Notes: generated by a model from the letters alone, not told the origin. A stretch of 64,000 bases of DNA from Geodermatophilus sp. TF02-6 (GCF_003319115.1 NZ_QOHF01000001.1:62001-126000), one strand, 5' to 3'; numbered from the stretch's first letter, positions 1-8,757 are shown. Numbers and translations are program-made.

Positions 1-239
1 CCGGCGTGGTCTTCGCCGACGAACCCACCGGTGCCCTGGACGCCGCGACCAGCGCCGAGGTCATGGGCGTGCTGGTCGGCGCCACCTGGACAGCGGGTGC
101 GGCGCTGGTCGTGGTGACCCACGACGAGGACGTGGCCCGCTGGTGCGGGCGGGTCCTCACCATGGGCGACGGCCGGCTGGTCGCCGAACGCTCCTACCGT
201 CCGGCGTCCGCCGCGTTCCCGGGCGGCGGTGCCCGGTGA
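1..239 (+). CDS. ABC transporter ATP-binding protein, C-terminal fragment
   Basis: This is the end of an ATPase gene whose start lies before the window; the reading frame is open from base 3. The visible 78 residues hold the Walker B/D-loop (VFADEPTGALD) and the H-loop (VVVTHDEDVA), typical of LolD/MacB-type ATPases that drive FtsX-like permeases. The TGA overlaps the GTG of the permease gene by 4 bp, so the two are translationally coupled and probably form one exporter or peptide-sensing complex in the cytoplasmic membrane. Walker A and the signature motif cannot be checked because they are outside the window. Confidence 0.9.
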   Translation, partial: GVVFADEPTGALDAATSAEVMGVLVGATWTAGAALVVVTHDEDVARWCGRVLTMGDGRLVAERSYRPASAAFPGGGAR

Positions 240-1324
240 CCGCGGCGCTGCGGCTGTGGTGGCTGTTCGCCCGCCGGCAGGGGCCCGACCGGCTGACCAC
301 CGGTCTGGCCGTTCTCGCCTTCACCGTGGCGACCTGGGTGCTGCTGACCGTCCTGGGCGGGGTCCGGGCCTTCCTCCTGCGCAGCGACGCCGCGGGCAGC
401 GAGGACGGCGGGGTCTACGCGGTGCTCGCCGTGACCGCCGCGGCCTTGGTCCTCGTGCCGGTGGTGACCCTGGGTGGCGCGGCGGCCCGGTTGGCGGTGG
501 CCCGGCGCCACGCCCGCCTGGCCGCCCTGCGGCTGACCGGCGCGACCACCGGCCAGGTGGCGAGCCTGGCGGTGGCCGACGCACTGGCCCAGGCGGTCGC
601 CGGAGCCCTCGCCGGAGCGGCTCTGTACGGCGCGACCCTGCCGCTCGTCGCCCTGCTGCACTTCCAGGGCAGGGCCTTCGGCGTCTCGGAGCTGTGGCTG
701 GGGGCGCAGGGGCTGGCGGCGCTCCCGGCGGGCCCGCTGGTGGCCCTGGTCTCGGTGCTCGGCCGACGCGTCGTCCGCGCCGCGCGCACCGTGCCGACCC
801 TGCTGGCCGGCCGGCGCATGCTCGCCGACCCCAAGAGCGTGTGGCGCAGCGTCGGCGGGGTGGCGCTGGTCGCCTTCGTCGCCGGTGTGCTCTGCGTCAG
901 CCCGGGGATGGCCGCGGCCGGGGAGGGAGCGGGGCAGCTGGGCACCGACATCGCCACCGGGACGACGGTCACCCTGGTGATCGCCTCGCTGCTCGCGGCC
1001 GTCTCCACCGGGGTGACCCAGGCCGCGCGGGTGCTCGACCAGGCCGCCGAGTACCGCAGCCTCCACCTGGCCGGTACCGAGGTGGGCGTGCTGCATGCCG
1101 CCCGCCTGCGCGAGACGTGGATCCCGCTCGGAGCCTGCGTCGGCGGGGCCTCGCTGGCCGCGCTGCTGCTCATCACCCTGTTCGTCCAGGTCCTGCTGCG
1201 GGCGCCGTCCGGGACGGTGCTCTTCCTCGGCTCGGTGGGCGCGGGGTGCTCCCTGGTGGTGGGTGGGACCGTGGCCAGCCGGCGGCTGGTGGACCAGGCG
1301 GCGCGGTCGCCCGGGGCTGTCTGA
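236..1324 (+). CDS. FtsX-like ABC transporter permease
   Basis: The product is 362 residues with about eight hydrophobic segments, including ones near residues 25-50, 62-85, 110-160, 210-235, 245-265 and 290-360. There is no large extracytoplasmic domain, and the hydrophobic pattern resembles the FtsX/MacB permease family. The GTG start at 236 is chosen because it overlaps the stop of the ATPase gene (GTGA); an upstream in-frame start would lie deep inside that gene. Actinobacterial pairs of this kind often export antibiotics or answer cell-envelope stress, but the substrate cannot be read from the sequence. Confidence 0.82.
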   Translation: MTAALRLWWLFARRQGPDRLTTGLAVLAFTVATWVLLTVLGGVRAFLLRSDAAGSEDGGVYAVLAVTAAALVLVPVVTLGGAAARLAVARRHARLAALRLTGATTGQVASLAVADALAQAVAGALAGAALYGATLPLVALLHFQGRAFGVSELWLGAQGLAALPAGPLVALVSVLGRRVVRAARTVPTLLAGRRMLADPKSVWRSVGGVALVAFVAGVLCVSPGMAAAGEGAGQLGTDIATGTTVTLVIASLLAAVSTGVTQAARVLDQAAEYRSLHLAGTEVGVLHAARLRETWIPLGACVGGASLAALLLITLFVQVLLRAPSGTVLFLGSVGAGCSLVVGGTVASRRLVDQAARSPGAV

Positions 1325-1481
1325 CGTCGCCGGTCCGGGCCCGGGCGGCGGCACCGGCCGGGTCGACGGCGATCCACCGGTGAGCCGGCGACCGGCGGCC
1401 CTCGCCCGGCTCCGCTCCTCCGAGACGGCCTCGTCGACGCCGTGGCCGCCGCCTGCCGGTGACGCCGTGGGCCTGCGAGGC

Positions 1482-1580
1482 GGCCCCTCGCAGGGGCCCG
1501 CCGCGAGCTCGTGAGCGGTGGGGCGAGGGGTCCTTCGAGGGGTCCTTCTCCGAGTGGTGAGGGGCAGGAGGGCCCTCTTC
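1482..1580. repeat. Dispersed GC-rich palindromic repeat, copy 1
   Basis: About 100 bp of GC-rich repeat ends exactly at the stop codon of the minus-strand NhaA-fusion gene. Its left part (GGCCCCTCGCAGGGGCCCGC, then GCGAGCTCGTGAG) nearly matches the copy inside iolB. Its right part has the recurring GGGGTCCTTC words. The 256 bp between the permease and the NhaA fusion hold nothing else recognisable, so this copy may also act as the terminator between two convergent genes. Confidence 0.75.
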
Positions 1581-4214
1581 TCAGTCGGCCGCGTCCACCG
1601 CGGCGTCCACCTCGGCGTCGGTCGGGTTGCGCAGCACCTGACCGCGCCGGCCGACCACCACCGGCAGGTCCTCCTCCGAGACGCCCAGCTCGGCCAGCAG
1701 CGCGGCGCCGTCACCGGTGGTGTCGAGGTCGACGAACGTGGCCGCCAGCCGGCGGGCGCGGGCGTAGTCCTGCAGCCGGCGGCTGTCCGGCGACCCGGCC
1801 CGCCCGACGATGCGCAGGTCGGCGGCGGCCTCGAGCAGCATGGACCGGCGCACGAGGAAGGCCCGCAGCACCAGTTCCTTCAGCGCCGGGTCGGCGGCGA
1901 ACACCCGGCGCATCCGGTCGTGGTCGAGCAGGAGCGTCTCGGCCGGCCGCAGCACCAGCGCGGTCAACGACACCGGCTGGCCGCCGAACAGGTCCAGCTC
2001 GCCGAGGAACCGTCGGGGTCCGTGCACGGAGAGCACCCGCTGGTCGGCGCGCCCGTGGTCTTCGACGATCGCGACCGCGCCGGAGAGCACGACGTGGAAG
2101 TCGTAGCCGGGGTCGCCCTCGCGGAACAGGGTGTCGCCGGGCTCGTGGCGTCGACGGGTCCCGGAGCGTTCCAGCAGGGCCAGCTGGGCGTCGTCCAACC
2201 GCGGGAAGGCGCCGTCCCGGTCCGGGGTCTCGGGCAGGTCCTCGGGCACCGTCACCGCGTCGTCCGCCGCCGCCCGCCGGTCCTCGCCGCGCCGCGGCCC
2301 CAGGACCGGCAGCGCCAGCCCGGCCGCGCCGTCGTCCGCAGGTGCCGCGGCGCCGTCCTCCCCCGCGGCGGCGAGCAGCTCGGCGGCGAGGGTGTCGGTG
2401 TCGTACGGGCCGGTGTGCCGCCGTCCGCCGACGAAGAAGGTGGGCGTGCCGGCGACCCCGCTGGCCTCGGCGGAGGCCACGTCCTCCTGCACCCGGCGGG
2501 CGTAGCGGCCGGACCCGAGGTCGCGGGCGAAGCGCTGGACGTCGAGGCCGATGGCGGCGGCGGAGTCGAGCAGGTCGGAGGCGGTCAGCCGGTCCTGCGT
2601 GTCGAAGAGCCGGTCGTGCATGTCCCAGAACCGGTCCTGGGCCGCGGCCGCCTCGCTGGCCTCGGCGGCCAGCTCGGCGTGCGGGTGGACGTCGACCAGC
2701 GGGACGTGCCGGAAGACGTAGCGCAGCCGGTCGCCAAACCGGGCGCGCAGCTCCTCGACCGTCCCGGTGGCCCGGCCGCAGAACGGGCACTCGAAGTCGC
2801 CGTACTCGACCAGCGTCAGCGGCGCGTCGGCCGGGCCGCGGACGTGGTCGCGGGCCGGGTCGACCGGCGGGTCGAGCAGCACCGGCCGCCCACCGGTACC
2901 GGGCGGGCGGCGGTGGTCGGCCAGCCGGAACAGCGCCCAGCCGAGCAGGGCGGCCAGCACCGAGGCGGCCAGGACGCCGACCCGGGCCTGGTCGGCGGTG
3001 CGCTCGTCGCCGCCGAGAGCGAGATCGACGATGAACAGCGCGATGGTGAACCCGATGCCCGACAGCGCGGCGCCGCCGGCCAGCTGCAGGCCGCCCAGGC
3101 CGGGGGCGAGCGCGCCGAGGCGCAGCCGCACGGCCAGCCCGGTGCCGAGCAGGATGCCGGCCAGCTTGCCGAGGACCAGCCCGGCGACCACGCCGAGCGT
3201 CACCGGCGAGGTCGCCGCGGTGCGCAGGGTGTCGCCGGTGAGCGCGACACCGGCGTTGGCCAGGGCGAACACCGGCACGATCACGAAGCTGGTCCACGGC
3301 TGCCACAGCTGCTGCAGCCGCTCGCTGGCCGACACCGACCGGTCGATGGACAGCCGCGCCGCGCGGGCGAACTCGGGGTTGGGCGACTGCTGGTAGGCCC
3401 GGGTCCGTCGGGCGGCCACCTCCACCTCCTCCCGGCGCGCCGGGTAGGCCGGGGTGAACAGGGCCATCACCACCCCCGCGAGGGTCGGGTGCACGCCGGA
3501 CTCGTAGGCCGCCACCCACACCGCGATGCCCAGGACCAGGTAGGCCGGGCCGCGCCAGACGTTGAGGTAGCGCAGGCCGAGCATCAGCGCCAGCCCGAGC
3601 AGCGCCAGCGCGAGCGGGCCCACCGCGAGGTCCTCGGTGTAGAAGAGCGCGATGACGCTGAGCGCGCCGACGTCGTCGGCGATGGCCAGGGTGAGCAGGA
3701 ACAGCCGCAGCTGCGCGGGGCAGGCCGGCCCGACCAGCGCCAGCACGCCCAGCAGGAAGGCGGTGTCGGTGGAGATGACCACGCCCCACGCCGACACCGC
3801 CTCGGTGCCGAGATTGAACGCCGCGTAGACCAGCGCGGGCACGGCCAGGCCGGTGAGCGCGGCGACCGCCGGCACCGCGGCCCGCCGCCGGTCGGTGAGC
3901 TCGCCCATGACCAGCTCGCGCTTGATCTCCAGCCCGACGACGAAGAAGAAGAACACCATCAGGCCGTCGTTGACCCAGTGCTGCAGGTTCAGGGAGAGCT
4001 CGGCGTCGCCCAGCCGGACGGCGAACTCGGTGTGCCAGAAGGTGTCGTAGCTGTCCCCGAACGGGGAGTTGGCCCACAGCAGCGCGGCCACGGTGGCCAG
4101 CAGCAGCAGCCCGGCGCTGCCCGCCTCGCTGCGCAGCCGCCGGCGCAGCGGGGCCACCCGGGCGAGCAGGCCGCGCCCGCCGGCCGGGGTCTGCCGCGCG
4201 ACGCTCGCGCTCAC
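1581..4214 (-). CDS. nhaA: NhaA Na+/H+ antiporter fused to DsbA-like, cNMP-binding and glutaredoxin-like domains
   Basis: The product is 877 residues, about twice a normal NhaA. Residues ~15-425 form NhaA, with the STDTAFLLG and IADDVGA motifs that include the paired aspartates used for ion exchange. Residues ~450-620 form a DsbA/thioredoxin_4 domain with C476-P-F-C479 and a GVAGTPTFFVGG cis-Pro loop. Residues ~670-790 form a CRP-like cyclic-nucleotide-binding domain (REGDPGYDFHVVLSG, FLGELDLFGG). The last ~75 residues resemble the glutaredoxin-like segment (LRIVGRAGSPDSRRLQDY, then VLRNP) found ahead of thioredoxin reductase in some actinobacterial cNMP-TrxR proteins, but no reductase follows. 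The GTG start overlaps the MFS stop by 4 bp. NhaA-thioredoxin fusions are known; the cNMP and glutaredoxin-like parts are unusual. One unbroken frame spans all four domains. Confidence 0.88.
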   Translation of the reverse strand: MSASVARQTPAGGRGLLARVAPLRRRLRSEAGSAGLLLLATVAALLWANSPFGDSYDTFWHTEFAVRLGDAELSLNLQHWVNDGLMVFFFFVVGLEIKRELVMGELTDRRRAAVPAVAALTGLAVPALVYAAFNLGTEAVSAWGVVISTDTAFLLGVLALVGPACPAQLRLFLLTLAIADDVGALSVIALFYTEDLAVGPLALALLGLALMLGLRYLNVWRGPAYLVLGIAVWVAAYESGVHPTLAGVVMALFTPAYPARREEVEVAARRTRAYQQSPNPEFARAARLSIDRSVSASERLQQLWQPWTSFVIVPVFALANAGVALTGDTLRTAATSPVTLGVVAGLVLGKLAGILLGTGLAVRLRLGALAPGLGGLQLAGGAALSGIGFTIALFIVDLALGGDERTADQARVGVLAASVLAALLGWALFRLADHRRPPGTGGRPVLLDPPVDPARDHVRGPADAPLTLVEYGDFECPFCGRATGTVEELRARFGDRLRYVFRHVPLVDVHPHAELAAEASEAAAAQDRFWDMHDRLFDTQDRLTASDLLDSAAAIGLDVQRFARDLGSGRYARRVQEDVASAEASGVAGTPTFFVGGRRHTGPYDTDTLAAELLAAAGEDGAAAPADDGAAGLALPVLGPRRGEDRRAAADDAVTVPEDLPETPDRDGAFPRLDDAQLALLERSGTRRRHEPGDTLFREGDPGYDFHVVLSGAVAIVEDHGRADQRVLSVHGPRRFLGELDLFGGQPVSLTALVLRPAETLLLDHDRMRRVFAADPALKELVLRAFLVRRSMLLEAAADLRIVGRAGSPDSRRLQDYARARRLAATFVDLDTTGDGAALLAELGVSEEDLPVVVGRRGQVLRNPTDAEVDAAVDAAD

Positions 4215-5740
4215 CGCGACGCCTCCGCCGCGGGCTGCCGGGGGTGCACCTGGGGTCCGGTCACCCCGCAGTGGGCGCAGCGCTCGAGCGCGAGGCGGGG
4301 AGCCGGCTCGGCCTCTCCGGCGTCCAGCGGACGGCGGACGAGGACGGCGGCCACCAGCGCCCCGGCGACCAGCAGCCCGGCGCAGATGAGCACCGCCGTC
4401 CGGAAGCCAGCCCCGAAGGCCGCCGGGTCGGTGTAGTCGCTGCCGCCCAGGCCGGCCGCGACCGGCACCACGGCCACCGCGAGCAGCCCGGCGGCCCGCG
4501 CGACGGCGTTGTTCACCCCGGAGGCGATGCCGGCGTAGCGGTCGGCGGCCGAGTCGAGGACCGTCGCGGTCAAGGGCGCCACCAGCAGCGTCAGCCCGGC
4601 CCCGAACACGGTGGCCGCGGGCAGCACGTCGACGACGTAGGAGGCGTCCGGGCCGATCCGCAGCATGAGCAGCACCCCGCCGGCGGCGACCAGCGGACCG
4701 GCGGTCAGCAGCGGCCGCGGGCCGATCCGCTGGGCCAGCGCGCCGACGCGGGAGGAGAACAGCAGCATGAGCACGGTCACCGGCAGCAGGGCGGTGCCGG
4801 CCAGCAGCGGGGTGAAGCCCGCGACGATCTGCAGGTGCAGCACGAGCAGCACGAACACCACACCCAGCGCGGCGTAGACCAGCAGGGTCACCACGTTGGC
4901 GGCGCTGAACTGCCCGGACGCGAACAGCGCCGGCGGCACCAGCGGGTGCGTCGAGCGCCGCTGCACGACGGCGAAGGCGGCCAGCGCCACCACCCCGGCG
5001 GCGCCCCAGACCAGCACCGCCGGACCGCGGCCGGGCTCGCCCGCCGCGGTCAGCGCGTAGGTCAGGCAGCCCAGGCCGACGACGACGAGCAGCGTCCCCG
5101 GCCAGTCCAGCCGGGACGCCGCCTGCGGGTTGCGCGACTCGGGCACGTACCGCACCGCCACGGCCACGACCACCGCGGCCAGCGGCAGGTTGAGCAGGAA
5201 CACGGTGCGCCAGTTCCACTGCACCAGCCAGCCGCCGACGAACGGCCCGACCGCCCCGGCCACGCCGCCCAGCCCCGACCACGCACCGACCGCCGCGGCC
5301 CGGTCTGACCCGTGGAAGGACGCCGAGATGATCGCCAGGCTGCCCGGCGTCAGCAGCGCGCCGCCGACGCCCTGCAGCGCGCGGGCGGCGATCAGCGTGC
5401 CGACGTCGGGCGCCAGGCCGCACAGCAGGGACGCCACGGCGAACCAGACCACGCCGATCAGGAACACCCGCCGCCGGCCGAACCGGTCGCCCAGGGAGCC
5501 GCCCATGAGGATCAGCGAGGCCAGCGTCAGCGTGTAGGCGTTGACCGTCCACTGCAGGTCGGAGAATCCGGCGTCCAGGTCGGTGCCGATCCGCTCCAGG
5601 GCCACGTTGACGACGGTCGCGTCGAGCATCGCCAGGCTCGAGCCCAGCACGGTGGTCAGCAGCACCCACCGCGCGCGGGGCGTGCCCATCCGCAGGCCTC
5701 CGTCGGCGGCGACCTCCGCTCGGGCCATCGCGCCTCCCAC
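4211..5740 (-). CDS. MFS transporter, DHA2 (14-TM drug exporter) family
   Basis: The product is 509 residues with about 14 predicted membrane segments. It carries the family's N-terminal motif C region (VLGSSLAMLDATVVNVALERIG), the QWTVNAYTLTLASL helix and the loop 2-3 motif GGSLGDRFGRRR. It is probably a proton-coupled exporter of drugs or metabolites. It lies upstream of and overlaps the NhaA-fusion gene, so the two are one minus-strand operon that may link multidrug and cation/pH stress. The tail after the last helix contains CAHCGVTGP, a small CxxC motif not usual in the family. A second ATG 12 bp downstream is an alternative start. Confidence 0.88.
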   Translation of the reverse strand: MGGAMARAEVAADGGLRMGTPRARWVLLTTVLGSSLAMLDATVVNVALERIGTDLDAGFSDLQWTVNAYTLTLASLILMGGSLGDRFGRRRVFLIGVVWFAVASLLCGLAPDVGTLIAARALQGVGGALLTPGSLAIISASFHGSDRAAAVGAWSGLGGVAGAVGPFVGGWLVQWNWRTVFLLNLPLAAVVVAVAVRYVPESRNPQAASRLDWPGTLLVVVGLGCLTYALTAAGEPGRGPAVLVWGAAGVVALAAFAVVQRRSTHPLVPPALFASGQFSAANVVTLLVYAALGVVFVLLVLHLQIVAGFTPLLAGTALLPVTVLMLLFSSRVGALAQRIGPRPLLTAGPLVAAGGVLLMLRIGPDASYVVDVLPAATVFGAGLTLLVAPLTATVLDSAADRYAGIASGVNNAVARAAGLLAVAVVPVAAGLGGSDYTDPAAFGAGFRTAVLICAGLLVAGALVAAVLVRRPLDAGEAEPAPRLALERCAHCGVTGPQVHPRQPAAEASR

Positions 5741-6098
5741 CGTCGCCTGCGCGCCTGCGAGTCTGCTCCCCCCGCGGGCGTCCGGAGAAGGGAGACCGCC
5801 CGGCCGGCACCCTCACCGACGCCGACACCTGCTTCCGGGCGCCCGCCTGTTGCCGCGGTCGACATCCCGGGCCGGACGGCGACCGGGCTGCGGCCCGCCC
5901 GACCCCGCCGGAGCACCGAGCCCGGGAACCGATCCCCGGCGTGGGCCCGCTCCTGCTCGCCGGTGAGCACGAGATCGGTCCCCGGCGGATCGGCCCGGCG
6001 CCGCTCGACCAGCAGCCGGGTGTCCCGAGTGGGCGCCAGGTCCAGCAGGCCGGCGGCGACCTGCGACGGTGCGCGAGTGCGCGCGGTGGCAGCCCCGC
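5741..6098. other. Intergenic stretch without a convincing gene
   Basis: These 358 bp lie between the start of the MFS gene and the 3' end of the decayed MarR gene. One minus-strand frame stays open (LLDLAPTRDTRLLVERRRA and so on) but matches no family I recognise and has no start or ribosome binding site. The MFS promoter must be here; no clear -10/-35 was found. Confidence 0.5.
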
Positions 6099-6430
6099 TC
6101 AGCTGTCCGGCGTCAGGTCGGAGGAGTTCGTGAGCAGCCGGGTCATGGCACGGTGGACTCCGCTCGCTGGCCGTCCAGTCCTGGGTGAGGGCCGTGAAGA
6201 TCGCGTCCTGCCACTGGTGCGCGGCCTCGAGCAGGGCCAGGCCGGCGGGGGTCAGGCGAACGAGCCGTCGACGGGCATCGGACGGCGACGGACGGGTCGT
6301 GAGCAAGCCGTGGTCGACGGCGTGCGCGATCATCCGCGACGCTCCGGGACTGGTCGAGGGCCAGCTCGGCGGCCACGTCGTTGACGGTCACCTCCTGCCG
6401 TCACCGAAGAGGACGAGACGACTGGGTCGC
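6099..6430 (-). pseudogene. Decayed MarR-family regulator
   Basis: Pieces of a MarR winged-helix protein appear in order on the minus strand but in different frames. TVNDVAAELALDQ (recognition helix region) is in one frame. SRMIAHAVDHGLLTTRPSPSDARRRLVRLTPAGLALL (wing and dimerisation helix) is in a second. TRLLTNSSDLTPDS, then TGA, is in a third. At least two indels are needed to join them, and the N-terminal dimerisation helices are missing. It lies just downstream of the NmrA-like gene on the same strand and may once have regulated it. Sequencing error is an alternative, but two separate shifts plus a missing start favour real decay. Confidence 0.7.
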
Positions 6431-6462
6431 GTGCCCGGGTCGTGCGAGTCGCTCGTGCGTCC

Positions 6463-7323
6463 TCACTGCGCCGTGGCGGCCTGCAGGGTCGAGCGGATCG
6501 GCTGCGGCGCGCGACCGAGGAGTGTCTGGAGGGCCGGGTCGGTGACCGCGAACTCGCCCTGACGGGCGGCGTGGAACATGGTGAGGAACAGGCGCGCGGC
6601 GTGTTCGGGCACCCCACGGCCGACCTGAGCGGCGACGTAGTCGTCGTCGTCGACCACCACACGGCGGATGGTGCGGCCGGTCAGCTCCGAGAGGAGGTCG
6701 GCGACGCCGTGCAGGTCGACGGCCTCGGCTGCGGTGAGGGTCAGGTGGTCGTCGTCGGGCCGGCTGGCGTCGGTGAGGACGACCGCGGCGGCCTCGGCGA
6801 GGTCGGCGTGGGTGGTCCATGACACCGGCCCGTCGGCCGGGGCGACGAGCTCGCCGGTCTCGAGAGCCTGCCCGAGGAGGTTGGGGACGGTCGCGGCGTG
6901 GAAGCCGTCGCGAAGCGCGGTGAACGGCCGGCCGGAGGCGGCCAGGTACGCCTCGGTGGCGGCGTGGTCGCGCGCCGGCGCGAACACCGAGTCCGGGTTG
7001 GCCGCCTGGTGGCTGGTGTAGAACACTCGCCGCGCGCCGGCGCGGTAGGCGGCGTCGATGGCGCTCTGGTGCTGCCGGACGGCCTCCTCGCCGAGCCGGT
7101 CGACCGAGACGACGAGCACCTGCTCGGCGCCCTCGAACGCCGAGGCCAGGCTGCCCGGATCGGCGAAGTCCCCGCGCCGCACCCGTACCCCGCGGGTGCT
7201 CAGCTCGGCGGCGCGGTCGAGGTCGCGGACGCTGACGGCGACCTGGTCGGCCGGGATCCGCTCGAGCAGTCGCTGGACGATCTGCGAACCGAGCCGGCCG
7301 GTCGCGCCGGTGACGACGATCAT
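6463..7323 (-). CDS. NmrA-like NAD(P)-binding reductase (atypical SDR)
   Basis: The product is 286 residues from the ATG at 7323. The N-terminal Rossmann motif is VTGATGRLGSQIV, followed by the family's RGDFADPGSLASAFEGAEQVLVVS segment and a substrate-side C-terminal half. The family includes QOR2-like quinone reductases and NmrA redox sensors. An in-frame codon 24 bp upstream lacks a ribosome binding site, whereas GGGAG sits 6-7 nt before 7323. Base composition is slightly less GC-rich than that of its neighbours. Remnants of a MarR and a TetR gene on either side suggest it has lost its regulator. The exact substrate is unknown. Confidence 0.85.
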   Translation of the reverse strand: MIVVTGATGRLGSQIVQRLLERIPADQVAVSVRDLDRAAELSTRGVRVRRGDFADPGSLASAFEGAEQVLVVSVDRLGEEAVRQHQSAIDAAYRAGARRVFYTSHQAANPDSVFAPARDHAATEAYLAASGRPFTALRDGFHAATVPNLLGQALETGELVAPADGPVSWTTHADLAEAAAVVLTDASRPDDDHLTLTAAEAVDLHGVADLLSELTGRTIRRVVVDDDDYVAAQVGRGVPEHAARLFLTMFHAARQGEFAVTDPALQTLLGRAPQPIRSTLQAATAQ

Positions 7324-7339
7324 CAGTGGGAGCTCCCTT

Positions 7340-7368
7340 GTTACCATCGAATCGATGTACGTAGTAAC
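7340..7368. promoter_or_regulatory. Possible operator in front of the NmrA-like gene
   Basis: Inverted pentamers GTTAC (7340-7344) and GTAAC (7364-7368) flank an AT-richer core containing ATCGAATCGAT. This is one of the few low-GC spots nearby and lies 17-45 bp upstream of the start, so a promoter/operator role is likely. Which regulator bound it, and whether it still exists, is unknown. Confidence 0.35.
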
Positions 7369-7437
7369 GGTGGAAACCAGACGCTAACGGCATGGCGCTA
7401 TCATTGGCAACACGATCGAGGTTGGGCCGCGGAGGGC

Positions 7438-7530
7438 CGGCTGACGCGACTGCGGATGCGCATCGTGCAAGCGGCGACGCGACTGCTGCACGAGGAGGGC
7501 CGACCTGGGACGACGGCCGGGACACGGGCA
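7438..7530 (+). pseudogene. TetR-family regulator remnant
   Basis: The translated segment LTRLRMRIVQAATRLLHEEG matches the first helix of TetR HTH domains (RxRIVxAATRLLxEEG). The frame then degenerates, and no HTH recognition helix or ligand-binding domain follows before the amidotransferase gene. It is divergent to the NmrA-like reductase, the usual place for its regulator. The remaining bases up to 7594 show nothing else. Confidence 0.5.
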
Positions 7531-7594
7531 ACGGCTCAACGCCAGCCGGGGACAGCTCCTGGCCGCGGTGTCGTCCGGCAGGACGACGATGTGA

Positions 7595-8347
7595 TCACCC
7601 GTACCGGGCGGCGAAGTTGGCCAGCATCCGGCTCGGCTCGGTGACCACGGCGAGCGACATCCGGGCGATCAGCTCCTCCAGCTCGTCGGGCGGGAAGTAG
7701 CCGGCGTGCCGGTACACCCGCACGCGGGTCACCACTCCGGCCACGTCGAGCTCCGGGTGGAACTGGGTCGCGTAGACGTTGCGCCCGACCCGGAACATCT
7801 GCACCGGGCAGGCCGCGGAGGTGGCCAGCAGCACCGCCGAGGGCGGGAGCACGCGGCAGGCCTCCTTGTGGCCGACGAGCGCGTCGAACACCTCGGGCAG
7901 ACCGGCGAGGACGGGGTCGGCCCGGCCGGCCCGGGTCAGCCGGACCGGCACGCAGGAGATCGGCTCGCCGTGGGTCCGGTCGACCACCCCACCCTGGTGC
8001 ACGCCGAGGGTGCCGATGCCGTAGCAGGCCCCGAAGAAGGGGTGGTCGCGGGCCACCACCTCGTCCAGCAGCGCGGACAGCTCCGCCTCGACCCGGCGCT
8101 GCACCGACGACTTGCTCTGCGGCGGATCGCTGGAGGTGAACGGCCCGCCGCCGAGGAGGACCCCCGCGTAGTCGTCGAGGTCCAACTCCGGCAGCGGCGC
8201 GGCCTCCACGCGGATGCGCCGCAGCCGCCGCTCCTCCAGCCCGGTCGCCCGCAGGAACGCCACGTACTCGTCGTCCGCGGCCGTGTCCTCGCCTCGGGTG
8301 GCCAACAGCAGGAACGGCCGTCCTCGTCCGGTGCCCGCAAGCGTCAT
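7595..8347 (-). CDS. Class I glutamine amidotransferase-like protein (GMP synthase-type GATase domain)
   Basis: The product is 250 residues. It has the glutaminase nucleophile elbow FGACYGIGTLGVHQGG (normally GxCxGxQ; here CYG with I in place of the usual Q) and the downstream QFHPELD catalytic His/Glu motif. It is therefore a stand-alone amidotransferase-like protein of the type often annotated as GMP synthase-like or glutamine amidotransferase. Substrate and partner are unknown. The ATG at 8347 overlaps the stop of the PPOX gene (ATGA), so the two are co-translated. Confidence 0.82.
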   Translation of the reverse strand: MTLAGTGRGRPFLLLATRGEDTAADDEYVAFLRATGLEERRLRRIRVEAAPLPELDLDDYAGVLLGGGPFTSSDPPQSKSSVQRRVEAELSALLDEVVARDHPFFGACYGIGTLGVHQGGVVDRTHGEPISCVPVRLTRAGRADPVLAGLPEVFDALVGHKEACRVLPPSAVLLATSAACPVQMFRVGRNVYATQFHPELDVAGVVTRVRVYRHAGYFPPDELEELIARMSLAVVTEPSRMLANFAARYG

Positions 8348-8757
8348 CCCATGATGGTCTGGCGCTCCGGCTCGATGTACACGGTGACGCGCTCGGTCTT
8401 GATGCTCTCCGGCGGGTAGGGGCGGCCGTCGTACTTCTGGGACAGCTCGTCGATCTGGTCGCGGGCCCGCTGGCCGCCCTCGGTGCCGACGACGCGGCCC
8501 CGGACCTCCGCGTAGTGGTAGGGGTTCTGCTCGTCCCGGATCGCCAGCGTCACCCGGCCGTCGCGCTGCATGTCCTGGAACTTGCGGCGGTGCGCCTCGG
8601 TGTTGACGAACAACCGGTCGCCGTCGACGCCGACCCAGATGTACTGCGTCTGGATGCGCCCGCTGGGCAACAGGGTGCTGATGGCGGCGTAGTTGGGGCC
8701 GCCGGCCAGCTCGCGGGTGACCGGGTGCAGCTCGGGACCGTCCTTGGTGTCTGCCAC
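8344..8757 (-). CDS. PPOX-class flavin/F420-dependent enzyme
   Basis: The product is 137 residues with the split beta-barrel pattern of the pyridoxamine-5'-phosphate-oxidase-like superfamily: NYAAISTLLPSGRIQTQYIWVGVDGDRLFVNTE, then KFQDMQRDGRVTLAI and YAEVRGRVVG. Length and motifs fit the actinobacterial F420-binding reductase subgroup rather than true PdxH. It is the first gene of a two-gene minus-strand unit with the amidotransferase-like protein. The cofactor (F420 or FMN) is an inference from family habits. Confidence 0.85.
   Translation of the reverse strand: MADTKDGPELHPVTRELAGGPNYAAISTLLPSGRIQTQYIWVGVDGDRLFVNTEAHRRKFQDMQRDGRVTLAIRDEQNPYHYAEVRGRVVGTEGGQRARDQIDELSQKYDGRPYPPESIKTERVTVYIEPERQTIMG

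Noticed and set aside
4215-5828. Minus-strand frame continuing upstream of the NhaA fusion to give a 1415-residue protein
   Set aside because: This part is a shadow frame of the MFS gene: Arg/Gly/Pro-rich with no domain, while the MFS protein in the other frame is clearly real and its stop overlaps the NhaA start.
5656-6333. 225-residue frame that includes MarR-like sequence
   Set aside because: Only its first third is MarR-like, it lacks the N-terminal helices, and the remainder is unrelated; treated as a frameshifted pseudogene.
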